From a virus, in IMG/VR virus record IMGVR_UViG_3300037010_000715, positions 1-39,587 of that record: 39,587 nt of DNA, one strand, 5' to 3'. Positions 7,446 through 15,970 of this stretch are shown piece after piece. Positions within the stretch are counted from its first letter, which is position 1. Each line of letters starts with the position of its first letter. The notes beneath the pieces are model-generated. The model had not been told where the DNA came from. It saw nothing but the letters and a program-made list of their open reading frames with translations, and ran no database searches. The position numbers and the translations under genes are program-made.

Positions 7446-7775
7446 ATGAAATATTTATTTATCATATTATTATTTGCATTAAGTTGCAAAAAAAAAGAAA
7501 GTGCTAAACCCTTAGAGGTTGCTAATGTTGAGGTTTATTGTAAATCGGCTAATGCAACGGTTAATACTAATATTTTAGAAACTATCAACACGCAACATTT
7601 TAATAAATCGTTTGAAGTTAGCGATCCCGAAATAGTAATATACGTTAAAAACAATGTTAAGTCAAGTAATGACAGCATAAATATTAAAGTTACTTATTTA
7701 GGTATTACTAAACAACAAGGCATGAAGTGCGTTAATACTATTGGTAATGTTGGATTTCAATTAAGTAGTTTTTAG
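7446..7775 (+). CDS. Predicted lipoprotein (109 aa)
   Basis: The N terminus is MK followed by a hydrophobic run and a lipobox ending ALSC, then KKKES; cysteine 14 would be acylated by the host and the protein anchored in a membrane. The remaining 90 residues are beta-rich with no named domain. It lies between replication and packaging and has its own -7 box. Some phages make an early lipoprotein that blocks the receptor against superinfection (as T5 Llp does); that role is an inference from signal, promoter and position only. An upstream in-frame TTG at 7431 lies in the promoter and is rejected as start. Confidence 0.7.
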   Translation: MKYLFIILLFALSCKKKESAKPLEVANVEVYCKSANATVNTNILETINTQHFNKSFEVSDPEIVIYVKNNVKSSNDSINIKVTYLGITKQQGMKCVNTIGNVGFQLSSF

Positions 7776-7777
7776 TA

Positions 7778-8254
7778 ATGGCAACAAAGCCAAATAAAGA
7801 AAATATTATAACTGAAATTCTTATACTACTTGAAAAGGGTATAAGTTACACTGAATGCATCAAAGTAATTCAAAGTAAATCAAAGTTAGTAGAATCAACT
7901 TTTGCGTCTTATTGGAAAATAGCCAATCAAAGACATTTAGAGGTGCAACAAGCCACGCAAAAAGCAATAGCTGAACAATCTACCGTTAATGACATAGAGC
8001 GTCTTAAAATCGGTATTTTAAATAAAACAGAGGCTTTGAAGATTTTAACTGAAATTGCAAAAGAACCTTTAAAAGAATCTGCTATGGGTATGGTTTCGGC
8101 TAAAACAGAACAAATATCAGCTATTAAAACTATTTCAGAGTTGCAAGGGTGGAATAGCCCTATTAAAACAGATAACACAAATGTTAATTTAAATAGTGAA
8201 TTATCTAAAGAAGATATTGATAAATTAGCTAAAAGTCTTAATGAAAAGTATTAA
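7778..8254 (+). CDS. terS: Terminase small subunit (putative)
   Basis: 158 residues directly upstream of the large terminase with a one-base overlap. The N-terminal 50 residues can form a helix-turn-helix (KGISYTECIKVI). The C-terminal AIKTISELQGWNSP segment matches the usual end of small terminases in this phage group. It would recognise phage DNA for packaging and load the large subunit. The assignment rests on context plus these two segments. Confidence 0.75.
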   Translation: MATKPNKENIITEILILLEKGISYTECIKVIQSKSKLVESTFASYWKIANQRHLEVQQATQKAIAEQSTVNDIERLKIGILNKTEALKILTEIAKEPLKESAMGMVSAKTEQISAIKTISELQGWNSPIKTDNTNVNLNSELSKEDIDKLAKSLNEKY

Positions 8255-9684
8255 TGACACCCGAATATATAAAAGAATTAAAGGTTGCTAAGTATCAATG
8301 CTTAACATCTACTTTATTTTTTTCTCGCTATTTCTTTAAAAAACGTTTCAATCGAAAATTTGTTATTGGTGAACATCATAAAATTATTTCAGATATTTTA
8401 GATAGAGTAATTAGTGGTGAATTAAAGAAAGTAATTATTAACATTGCGCCACGTTATGGAAAGACTGAATTAGCAGTTAAAAACTTTATTGCTCGCGGGT
8501 TATCAATTAATCCTAGTGCCAGATTTATACATTTATCTTATTCTGATGATTTAGCTTTGGATAATTCTGATGAGGTAAGGGAATTAATTAAAAGTGCTGA
8601 ATATCAGGAAATGTTCCCAAATGTTAAAATTAAGCCTAAATCAGATAGTAAAAAGAAATGGTATACTTCAGAAGATGGCGGAGTTTATGCTACAAGTGCT
8701 GCAGGTCAAGTAACTGGATTTGGAGCTGGTCAAGTTGACAATGAAGACGAAATTATAGATAGCTTCTTTGTTGGTAAAGATGGTCAATTATTTGGCGGTG
8801 CTTTAATTATTGACGACCCTATAAAACCAGAAGATGCCGATAGTGATAATGTTAGGGAGCGTGTTAACCAACGTTTTGATAGTACAATTCGTAATCGTGT
8901 TAATAGTAGAAATACGCCTATTATTATTATTATGCAAAGGTTACACGAAAAGGATTTGTGCGGATATTTAATTGATCAAGAGCCTGGCGAATGGACTGTA
9001 ATATCTTTACCATGCCTAAAAGAAGATGGGACTGCTTTATGGGAATTTAAGCATACGGTTGATGAACTAAATAAAATTAAAGCGAATAATAAAATTGTTT
9101 TTGAAAGACAATACCAGCAAAGCCCTAAGCCATTAGAGGGGCTAATGTTTCCAGAAAATGAGTTAAGATATTATAAACCAAATGATATATTGAAGTTTGA
9201 AACCTCAATAGCTTATGCGGATATTGCGGATGAAGGCGAAGATAATTTAAGCGCGCCAGTAGGTCGTAATATTGGAAGTGATATTTATATTACTGATGTT
9301 ACATTTTGTCGTGAAAATACAGGCGTTACTTTACCAATGGTAGCGGATATGTTTAAACGCAACTTAACTACTTATGCAAGGGTAGAAAGTAATGCTATGG
9401 GTGCCATGTTTAATCGTGAGTTAACTAAATTAGTGCCAAATACTAAATGTTTACCAGCTCATTCAAGTACTAATAAATTTACTCGTATTTTAATGGATGC
9501 GGTGTTTATTAAAAAATATTGTGTATTTATACATCCAGACTATCAAACATTACAATATAAAGCATTTATGAAAGAATTAACAAGTTATTTAGCTAATGGT
9601 AAAAGTAAGCATGATGATGCGCCTGACAGTATGAGTGGCTTAGCAATGTTTATTCGCGCAATGTTGCCTAAATATTATTTGTAA
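8254..9684 (+). CDS. terL: Terminase large subunit
   Basis: 476 residues. The ATPase domain has a Walker A-like APRYGKTE at 65-72 and Walker B LIIDDP at 184-189. The C-terminal RNase H-like nuclease has Asp323 in AYADIAD and a late acidic motif HDDAPD at 453-458. It drives DNA into the procapsid and cuts concatemers or headful lengths. The circularly permuted look of the contig fits headful packaging but does not prove it. The next structural gene, portal, is on the other strand, which is unusual. Confidence 0.93.
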   Translation: MTPEYIKELKVAKYQCLTSTLFFSRYFFKKRFNRKFVIGEHHKIISDILDRVISGELKKVIINIAPRYGKTELAVKNFIARGLSINPSARFIHLSYSDDLALDNSDEVRELIKSAEYQEMFPNVKIKPKSDSKKKWYTSEDGGVYATSAAGQVTGFGAGQVDNEDEIIDSFFVGKDGQLFGGALIIDDPIKPEDADSDNVRERVNQRFDSTIRNRVNSRNTPIIIIMQRLHEKDLCGYLIDQEPGEWTVISLPCLKEDGTALWEFKHTVDELNKIKANNKIVFERQYQQSPKPLEGLMFPENELRYYKPNDILKFETSIAYADIADEGEDNLSAPVGRNIGSDIYITDVTFCRENTGVTLPMVADMFKRNLTTYARVESNAMGAMFNRELTKLVPNTKCLPAHSSTNKFTRILMDAVFIKKYCVFIHPDYQTLQYKAFMKELTSYLANGKSKHDDAPDSMSGLAMFIRAMLPKYYL

Positions 9685-9688
9685 TTAC

Positions 9689-9696
9689 TATATTTG
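9689..9696 (+). promoter_or_regulatory. -7 promoter box after terL
   Basis: A perfect TATATTTG four bases before an ATG, with a partial -33 element (TTG) 22 bases upstream. It could drive the 38-residue membrane peptide gene as a near-leaderless transcript. Confidence 0.4.
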
Positions 9697-9700
9697 TATA

Positions 9701-9817
9701 ATGAAACATCACAAACAAATAATAAATTTCATTATTGCATGGGTGTTAATAATCTTTGCTATTAAAATAGTTTATGAAGTAGTGGTGTTTAGCGCTAAAG
9801 TATTAAATAATTTTTAA
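9701..9817 (+). CDS. Small membrane peptide (38 aa)
   Basis: 38 codons starting MKHHKQ, then about 20 hydrophobic residues and a short tail, so one likely transmembrane helix. It fills the gap between terL and the convergent portal gene and ends on the base before the portal stop. A consensus -7 box lies just upstream. Function unknown. Confidence 0.45.
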   Translation: MKHHKQIINFIIAWVLIIFAIKIVYEVVVFSAKVLNNF

Positions 9818-11041
9818 CTACTTACCAAACTGAGCAACCAAACGAGTATTTGCATCCTGCGGTGTAATAATACCACTACTTACCAAAGAATTTAAGGCAG
9901 TGCTAACAGTATTAAATGTATTTGCCGTTTCAACTTTATCAGTTTGTAAGTATGGTAAATGACTATAATCTAAGACTAATCGACTACCTTTATCAATACC
10001 TATAAAAGTACTTAAAGCCTGAGTAAATCCATCGGCATAAGGCACAACCGTATCGTTGTGCGTTTGAATTAATCCATGCTTTAGATTTTCATAAGTTGAA
10101 TTAATAAATAAGTTTTGATTAACTCCTAAAACGTTAAGAATAGTAATAAAATTAGCCTCTATTTGTTCCATTAACAACAAGTCTTTTGTTGGGTAACTCA
10201 TAGGTGACCACGTAACCGATCCAGTCGTAATATGTATTTTCTTTTGTCCGTCTTCTATTCCGTTTTCATTTCTATAAGTTGCTTCAAGTTCTTTTTTCTC
10301 TTCTGGCGTCATAGGCAATGCACCCATAGCATCTTTACTTTGAGAGCTTAACACGCCTATTCCACCTTTCTCAGTACTAATACAATTTAAGTATTGACTC
10401 GCAGCAACCGTATTACTTAAAGGGTATTTCATAGCTTGTAAAGGACTAAAACCAATTAAGTTATTATCTAAGTCGCTAATCTTTGACCATAAAATTTGAT
10501 TTACTTCGAAAGTTTTTTTAGTACCGTTTTCGTCATATTCATAATTACTTACAATACCTTCAAGTGTCACCTGATCGAATAATTTGCCAGTTAATTTAGG
10601 TTTAATATTTGCTGAACTAATATTTAATAAACTTTGTGGTGTAGTGCTTAATCTACTTGCGCTATTTTTATAAATGAACTGATTACCATATACGATAAGC
10701 TGAGTTAAGTATTGTTTTAAGAACGGGTTTTGCCCTTGTAATATGTTTGGATTCTCTAATAATTTAGCAACATCTGGAGGTAATGGCAATACTTCATTAC
10801 TACCTATTTTTTGTAGCATGAATTTACCATTTGCGAACATAGCCCCTAATTTATCTACTGGCGTTCTTAGTTGTGGAATGGTATTATACAAGTCGTAAGG
10901 TACTTGGGTATTAATATAAACCTCACCTTTATTTATTTGGTAATTAATTCGACTATCAAAATACTGTTTTCTTTGGTTCTTTTTATTAAACAAAGCACCA
11001 AAGCGCTCGATAAAGTTTAAATCTTGATAATTTGATTGCAT
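9818..11041 (-). CDS. Portal protein (HK97-type)
   Basis: 407 residues on the minus strand, of a length usual for HK97-type portals. The N-terminal part has VPYDLYNTIPQLRTPVDKLG. The middle has the conserved ISDLDNNLIGFSPLQAM stretch and the C-terminal third has LMEQIEANFITILNVLGVN and YENLKHG, all typical portal segments. It forms the dodecameric ring for DNA entry and tail joining. Every other recognised gene here is on the plus strand; the portal alone is inverted between terL and the protease. It therefore needs its own transcript, probably from the -7 box at 11079-11086. Confidence 0.88.
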   Translation of the reverse strand: MQSNYQDLNFIERFGALFNKKNQRKQYFDSRINYQINKGEVYINTQVPYDLYNTIPQLRTPVDKLGAMFANGKFMLQKIGSNEVLPLPPDVAKLLENPNILQGQNPFLKQYLTQLIVYGNQFIYKNSASRLSTTPQSLLNISSANIKPKLTGKLFDQVTLEGIVSNYEYDENGTKKTFEVNQILWSKISDLDNNLIGFSPLQAMKYPLSNTVAASQYLNCISTEKGGIGVLSSQSKDAMGALPMTPEEKKELEATYRNENGIEDGQKKIHITTGSVTWSPMSYPTKDLLLMEQIEANFITILNVLGVNQNLFINSTYENLKHGLIQTHNDTVVPYADGFTQALSTFIGIDKGSRLVLDYSHLPYLQTDKVETANTFNTVSTALNSLVSSGIITPQDANTRLVAQFGK

Positions 11042-11076
11042 TATTTACTAATTTAGTTTATATTAATTGCATTAAT

Positions 11077-11109
11077 TGCAAAAATACAAATTATTTTTAT
11101 ATAAATTTG
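11077..11109 (+). promoter_or_regulatory. Candidate plus-strand promoter for head genes
   Basis: TAAATTTG at 11102-11109 matches the -7 consensus, with TTG at 11077-11079, 22 bases upstream. The 134-base gap between divergent portal and head genes would then be a two-way promoter region. Spacing is slightly longer than in the leader promoters. Confidence 0.45.
11079..11086 (-). promoter_or_regulatory. Candidate minus-strand promoter box for portal
   Basis: On the minus strand this reads TATTTTTG, a full TAnnTTTG match, 38 bases before the portal ATG. No TTTG lies at the expected -33 position, so the call is weak. Confidence 0.4.
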
Positions 11110-11175
11110 CATATATTAATATTAATAGTTATTTTTACGCAAAGTTTTTGTGATAAATACGCAACACTTTATTAA

Positions 11176-11271
11176 ATGGGAAAAGAAAAAACACTTACGC
11201 CTGAGCAAATTAAAGCTATTAAGGCTACTAAAAATGCTATTATTAACGCTAATCTAACCGTTAATAAGTAA
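11176..11271 (+). CDS. Hypothetical small protein (31 aa)
   Basis: 31 codons, Lys/Ala/Asn-rich, ending in a one-base overlap with the protease gene (TAATGG). It could be an upstream coupling peptide for the protease. No family is recognised. Confidence 0.45.
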   Translation: MGKEKTLTPEQIKAIKATKNAIINANLTVNK

Positions 11272-12107
11272 TGGATATTCCAAACTTTGATACTCACGAA
11301 AAACTTTTTAAATTCCTTAAGGAAAATAAGAGTTTATTAATTGCAAATAAAAAGTCAGGCATGAAACGTGCCGATTCAGTTTCTTTTAAACCGCCTGTTG
11401 AAAAATCACAAAGTAACAAAGCTGGATTAGATGTTTTAGAAACTGTTGACTTAGAAAAAATAAAAGTTAGTGTTGTAATTAATACCACTAATATAATGGA
11501 TTCACATGATGACGTCCACATGGTTGGTATTTGGAATAAATCACTAAAAGAACAACGCTCACTATATTTATTGCAAGAGCATCAAATGACATTCGATAAT
11601 ATAATTACTGATGAATTAGATGCCTCAGTAAAAATGTTATCATGGAAGGCTTTAGGTTTTCCAGAGTTTATGGGTACTACTCAATCATTAATATTTGATG
11701 CAATAATTGACTCCGACCGTAACGAAAAGATGTTTGATAATTATCTAAAAGGATATGTTAAAAATCATTCAGTTGGTATGCAATACGTTAATCTTTATTT
11801 ATGTATGAATTCTAAAGAGTCTATGTATAGTGAAGAGAAATCGAATTGGGATAAATATATTTTACAAGTAGTTAATTCAGATAAAGCAATTGAGAAAGGA
11901 TATTTTTGGGCAGTTACAGAAGCTAAAATTATTGAAGGCTCAGCCGTTCCAATTGGTTCTAATTATGCAACTCCTACACTTTCAGTAAGTGCAACAAATA
12001 TTATTGAAGCCGAAACTATCACTTCAAGTAAAACAGAGCCGTTGAAAAACACTCAATTAATCAAAGAACAATTATATTATTTAACTAACAATTTAAAACT
12101 ATCGTAA
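11271..12107 (+). CDS. Prohead maturation protease (putative)
   Basis: 278 residues immediately before the major capsid gene, sharing one base with it. Family-like signatures are EHQM (His104), NHSVGM (His166, Ser167) and IIEGSAVPIGSNYATP near residues 216-231, as in HK97-type (U35/S78) prohead proteases with a Ser-His catalytic pair. It would cleave the N-terminal scaffolding part of the capsid protein during maturation. The long C-terminal tail after the core is probably removed by self-cleavage. Confidence 0.82.
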   Translation: MDIPNFDTHEKLFKFLKENKSLLIANKKSGMKRADSVSFKPPVEKSQSNKAGLDVLETVDLEKIKVSVVINTTNIMDSHDDVHMVGIWNKSLKEQRSLYLLQEHQMTFDNIITDELDASVKMLSWKALGFPEFMGTTQSLIFDAIIDSDRNEKMFDNYLKGYVKNHSVGMQYVNLYLCMNSKESMYSEEKSNWDKYILQVVNSDKAIEKGYFWAVTEAKIIEGSAVPIGSNYATPTLSVSATNIIEAETITSSKTEPLKNTQLIKEQLYYLTNNLKLS

Positions 12108-13354
12108 TGAACGAAGAACAAATCGCAGCGCAAAACGCGCTTATAGTAAAATTAAAAGCAGAAGTTGAAGGGCTTATTGCATCAAAAAACTTCGCTGGAT
12201 TAGCTGAGGTAGAATTATTAAAAAAAGGTTTAGAAGCTTCTATTAAAGCAGAAGATTTTGAAGCTGTAAAAGTAGAGGCTATTCGTTTAGCTTCAGAAGT
12301 TAAAGCCTTAAAAGAAAATTCAAGTAACTTTGATAAAGATAAATCTTTAAAAGGTCAATTAACTAAATTTATTAATGATAACCACGAAAAAATTAAACAA
12401 GCGTTCCATTCTGGGTCGGGTGTTGTTGAGTTTAAAGTGGTAGGTGATATGTCAACAGCTTCTGCAACTGTTCCCGATGGTATTCCAACATTACAAGGGG
12501 TTCAGGTTGCGCCTCCTTCAAATGTTAATTTGCGTACAACTATTACTGATGGATTAGTTTCTGTTTTTAACACTAACTTAGCATCTTATCCGTATACTGA
12601 AACATCTGCAAAAGATGGCGATTATACTTTTTTATTAGAAGGTGGTACTAAGCAAGAGATTGACTTTACAATCGCTACACGTTATGCAGCGCCTAAGAAA
12701 TTAGCAGCATGGGAAAAATTAACAGAAGAGTCTATTAATGATATCCCCGGTTTAATTTCAATTGCATACGATTACTTAAGAAAAAAACATGATTTAAAAC
12801 GCCAAAACGGCATTTTATTTGGTGACGGTATAGGAGCTAATTTAAAAGGAGCTACAACTTACGGACGTGTATTTAGTGCTGGTGCATTAGCTAATACAGT
12901 AGTAAGTCCTAACTTTATGGATGTTGTAAATGCTGCAATTACAGATATTTTCACAACTCATAATTATACTGACGAAATGCCTTACATGGCTAACTTAGTA
13001 ATGATACACCCAAATGATTTTTATACGCAATTAGTTGCTGCTAAAGATGGTTTTGGTCATCCATTATATCCAATGGCTTCTTTATTTAACCGTGTTGTAA
13101 TTGGTGGTGCTACTATCGTACCATTTGAAGACATTCCAACTGGTAAAATATTTGTAGCGGATATGAGTAAGTACAACACTACTAACTTTGTTCCATACAC
13201 AGTAAAAATTGGTGTTGTTAATGATGACTTTATTAAAAATCAATTTGTTATTTTAGGAGAAAGCCGTTTACATGGCTTCGTTAAAAAACTAGATGAACAA
13301 GCATTTTTGTATGACGATATCGCTACAATTAAAGCAGCAATTACTTTAGTATAA
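12107..13354 (+). CDS. Major capsid protein (HK97 fold)
   Basis: 415 residues. The first 105 or so form a charged coiled coil, the delta/scaffold domain usually clipped by the protease. The rest has the HK97 capsid pattern, including VNLRTTITDG, WEKLTEESINDIPGL, a long spine-helix region and FGDG. It follows the protease with a one-base overlap. A GC-rich hairpin comes seven bases after the stop, consistent with partial termination that sets high capsid yield. Confidence 0.9.
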   Translation: MNEEQIAAQNALIVKLKAEVEGLIASKNFAGLAEVELLKKGLEASIKAEDFEAVKVEAIRLASEVKALKENSSNFDKDKSLKGQLTKFINDNHEKIKQAFHSGSGVVEFKVVGDMSTASATVPDGIPTLQGVQVAPPSNVNLRTTITDGLVSVFNTNLASYPYTETSAKDGDYTFLLEGGTKQEIDFTIATRYAAPKKLAAWEKLTEESINDIPGLISIAYDYLRKKHDLKRQNGILFGDGIGANLKGATTYGRVFSAGALANTVVSPNFMDVVNAAITDIFTTHNYTDEMPYMANLVMIHPNDFYTQLVAAKDGFGHPLYPMASLFNRVVIGGATIVPFEDIPTGKIFVADMSKYNTTNFVPYTVKIGVVNDDFIKNQFVILGESRLHGFVKKLDEQAFLYDDIATIKAAITLV

Positions 13355-13360
13355 TTAACT

Positions 13361-13384
13361 AGCCCCTGAGTAAAATCGGGGGCT
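13361..13384 (+). terminator. Hairpin after the capsid gene (partial terminator)
   Basis: AGCCCC (13361-13366) pairs with GGGGCT (13379-13384) around a 12-base loop. The following T-tract is weak, so it may act as a leaky terminator or an mRNA-stabilising hairpin. Confidence 0.5.
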
Positions 13385-13397
13385 TAATTTAAAAACA

Positions 13398-13601
13398 ATG
13401 GCAAAGAAAAATATAATACCAAAAAAGGATGTTAAGATATTGAAAGTATCAGACTTAAAATCTAAAAAAGAGGAAGTTGTAACGATTGAAATAATTAAAG
13501 ATTTATCAATTTTTAAGATTGGAGATACAAAACAACTACCTAAAAGTTTAGCAAATCAAATGGTAAAATTAGGAAATGCCAAAATTATTAACACAAACTA
13601 A
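13398..13601 (+). CDS. Hypothetical small basic protein (67 aa)
   Basis: 67 residues: a Lys-rich N terminus, then a beta-rich second half resembling small head-assembly proteins often found after capsid genes. No specific family is recognised; it may be a head-associated or connector-linked protein. Confidence 0.55.
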   Translation: MAKKNIIPKKDVKILKVSDLKSKKEEVVTIEIIKDLSIFKIGDTKQLPKSLANQMVKLGNAKIINTN

Positions 13602-13610
13602 AAAGAAATA

Positions 13611-14384
13611 ATGAAAAAACTATTTTCAATACTAGCATTAATTTGCTTTACGATTGGCTTAAATGCTCAAACCGTATCAACAATGGTATTAAGTGCTACA
13701 CACTTTACCAATACAACTGCTGTAACTGCTACACTTCAAACTAAATCAGTATGCGGTAACGTGTCTATTCAAGCAATAGCTACTAAATCAACTGGAACAG
13801 TTGCTGGTACAATAACAGTAAGCGCATCACTTGATAATGTAACATTTGTATCTTTAACCTCAAATACATTAGCTTTAACTGATGTTGCAAGTCAAGGATC
13901 TATATTTACATATTCATCTAATCCTTACTTATATTGGAAAGTTACATTTACAGGAACTGGCACAATGGATGCTGTTGCAAGTGCTTCTTTATTTACAAGT
14001 GGTGCTACTAACGCTCATGCCACTATACCATTAACAAGTCCAACGGCTTCGACAAGTGCTTCAACTACTAATACAGCAACTTCTTATATAACCTTACCAG
14101 TTCAATTATGGTACAATAATATAACAATTCAAAGCATTGTAACTAAAGTATCTGGAACAGTAGGCGGTACAGTAACATTACAAGTATCTGATGACGGAAC
14201 TAATTTTGTAACTATTAATTCAAGTTATGTAAATAAAACAACTTACACACCTACTGACATTGCAGTTAATTCAGACTTCTTTATTGTAACTGGTTCACCT
14301 TATCGTTATTATAGGCTAAGTTATACAGGTACAGGCACTATGAGTGCGACGCATAAAGGTTATTTATTACCGAATAAAAACTAA
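13611..14384 (+). CDS. Sec-signal protein with duplicated beta domain
   Basis: 257 residues. The first 20 form a classic Sec signal: KK, a hydrophobic core, and the cleavage-type end LNAQ common in Bacteroidota. The mature part is a tandem duplication of a Thr/Ser-rich beta domain (about residues 45-125 and 165-250). Shared segments are ATKSTGTVAGTITV versus VTKVSGTVGGTVTL, and FTGTGTM versus YTGTGTM. Similar repeats occur in virion decoration-like proteins, which fits the spot after the capsid gene. A cytoplasmically assembled virion protein would not need export, so it may instead act on or outside the host envelope. Confidence 0.7.
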   Translation: MKKLFSILALICFTIGLNAQTVSTMVLSATHFTNTTAVTATLQTKSVCGNVSIQAIATKSTGTVAGTITVSASLDNVTFVSLTSNTLALTDVASQGSIFTYSSNPYLYWKVTFTGTGTMDAVASASLFTSGATNAHATIPLTSPTASTSASTTNTATSYITLPVQLWYNNITIQSIVTKVSGTVGGTVTLQVSDDGTNFVTINSSYVNKTTYTPTDIAVNSDFFIVTGSPYRYYRLSYTGTGTMSATHKGYLLPNKN

Positions 14385-14395
14385 ATACTAAATAT

Positions 14396-14469
14396 TGCGC
14401 CTTAGAGAAGCGGTTCATCTCGCCAGACTCATTATCTGGAAATCATTGGTTCGATTCCAATAGGCGCTA
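14396..14469 (+). tRNA. tRNA with CAU anticodon
   Basis: A full 74-base cloverleaf. Acceptor stem: GCGCCT (14397-14402) with AGGCGC (14462-14467) plus a T1:T72 mismatch. D stem: GAGA/TCTC with GG in the loop. Anticodon stem: CCAGA/TCTGG around loop CTCATTA (anticodon 14430-14432). T arm: ATTGG/CCAAT with loop TTCGATT. U8, A9, U33 and the TTC are canonical. CAU means Met or, with lysidine, Ile. The unpaired 1:72 and A11:U24 recall initiator tRNA, but the GGG/CCC anticodon-stem pairs are absent and U37 is odd. CCA is not encoded. Confidence 0.85.
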
Positions 14470-14482
14470 CTAAGAAATAATT

Positions 14483-15001
14483 ATGGCTAAAATAGTTCAA
14501 ATATCAGATTTTAAAGGAAAGTATCAAGTGTCACAAAACGCATTTGATGTTACTTCTTTTCAATCTTTTATTGACAAATATGAGCGTAAATATTTATATG
14601 ATTTATTAGGGGTTACTCTTGGGGACTTGTTGTTAGCGGATATTACTACCCCCTTCGCAGTCCCAACAACATTAATTTACCAAACTATTTTTAATGAGTT
14701 AAATTTAGATAACACTTCTTTTTGTAGACAAATTAGAAGTAACGGTATTAAAGAAATGCTTTTAGGCTTTATTTACTTTGAATATATAAGAAGTAAAGCG
14801 GTTGTAAATACGCCAGTAGGTTCTGTAATAGCTCAAAATGAAGTTAGTATTATTGCCGATTGGAATAGTACTGGATTATATGCTAACTATAATGAAGCTA
14901 TTAAATCTTACCAATCAATTCAAAGATACATTTTATTAAATTCAGTTAGTTATACAGACTTTTATGGGTCAAATAAATCATATAACCACCAATTGATTTA
15001 A
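14483..15001 (+). CDS. Putative head-tail connector/adaptor protein
   Basis: 172 residues, mostly helical, beginning MAKIVQISDFKGKYQV with a conserved FIDKYERKYLYDLLG element. The position, first gene after the capsid block and before tail genes, is that of head-completion or adaptor proteins (HK97 gp6-like), and the size fits. The family match is by general appearance only. It abuts the next gene with a one-base overlap. Confidence 0.6.
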   Translation: MAKIVQISDFKGKYQVSQNAFDVTSFQSFIDKYERKYLYDLLGVTLGDLLLADITTPFAVPTTLIYQTIFNELNLDNTSFCRQIRSNGIKEMLLGFIYFEYIRSKAVVNTPVGSVIAQNEVSIIADWNSTGLYANYNEAIKSYQSIQRYILLNSVSYTDFYGSNKSYNHQLI

Positions 15002-15948
15002 TGACTAATAACCAAACATATAATCGTTTACTACCAATCATTAACCAGATTGATAAGGGTATAGTGTGCCAAAGTGTTACGGCCAATATTGACGGCACAT
15101 TTACTTTTTTATGTAAAGATACTGGATATTTAACTGCTGGGTATAATATTACTATTGGATTATTAGCTTATACGGTTGTTTCCTTTGATTGTAACGTGTC
15201 AATAACTGTAAGTGGTGCAAGTTTACCCACAGTATTAACGTTTGATTTATACCCACCTATTTACAAGCATGGTACTATTACTAAAGTAGCAAGTGAATTA
15301 AATACATTAACAGATTTTAAGCAAAGAACGCCTTTAATATTTTTACATGAAATAGTTGAGGAGAAATATCATTTTGACCCATTAGATGCCATTGATACTG
15401 ATTCCGATGTTCGTTTATATTTCTTAACAAATTGTAACATAAAAGACTGGACTCAATTACAAGGAGACACATTAGGCGTACAGCCTATGCGTAATTTATG
15501 GAATCGTTTTATTGTTGCTTTAGTAAATAGTCAGTATGTAAGTGACATGACTGGCATTGGAAGTGTAAAGAATTACAATGTATTCGGAAACATAAACGAC
15601 AACGGAACTGTTAAAAATATATTTAATGATTTTTTAAGTGGTGTTCAAGCAAAAATAACTATTCCATTTTTAAGAGATTGTGATTGTTGCGACACGAATA
15701 CTTTAGATAATCGACCAGCTCCTGCCTATGTTTATAATAATTTAGGCGTTATTTTAGCAGTTCTTTATTCAAATCAAACATATACAGTAGTAAGTGGTGG
15801 CGCTTGTGCAGACGTAACAATTCAAAATATAATTACAGGGGCTACAATAACAACAGTTGCAAGTGGTGGAACTTACCAAGTAGAACAACTAACAGAAATA
15901 ATTGACACAATAGATTCAAATACAACAACAATAATTGATCCAATATAA
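15001..15948 (+). CDS. Putative neck or tail-completion protein
   Basis: 315 residues, beta-rich ends with a central part containing FLHEIVEEKYHFDPLD and a CDCC cysteine cluster near residue 226. It lies between the adaptor and the likely tail-tube gene. I do not recognise the family; the call rests on gene order. Confidence 0.5.
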   Translation: MTNNQTYNRLLPIINQIDKGIVCQSVTANIDGTFTFLCKDTGYLTAGYNITIGLLAYTVVSFDCNVSITVSGASLPTVLTFDLYPPIYKHGTITKVASELNTLTDFKQRTPLIFLHEIVEEKYHFDPLDAIDTDSDVRLYFLTNCNIKDWTQLQGDTLGVQPMRNLWNRFIVALVNSQYVSDMTGIGSVKNYNVFGNINDNGTVKNIFNDFLSGVQAKITIPFLRDCDCCDTNTLDNRPAPAYVYNNLGVILAVLYSNQTYTVVSGGACADVTIQNIITGATITTVASGGTYQVEQLTEIIDTIDSNTTTIIDPI

Positions 15949-15970
15949 ACCCTAAAAAACCAAAAAAATA

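Noticed and set aside
14396-14469. tRNA as a phage attachment site
   Set aside because: The tRNA is complete and lies inside the virion gene block, and there is no integrase gene.
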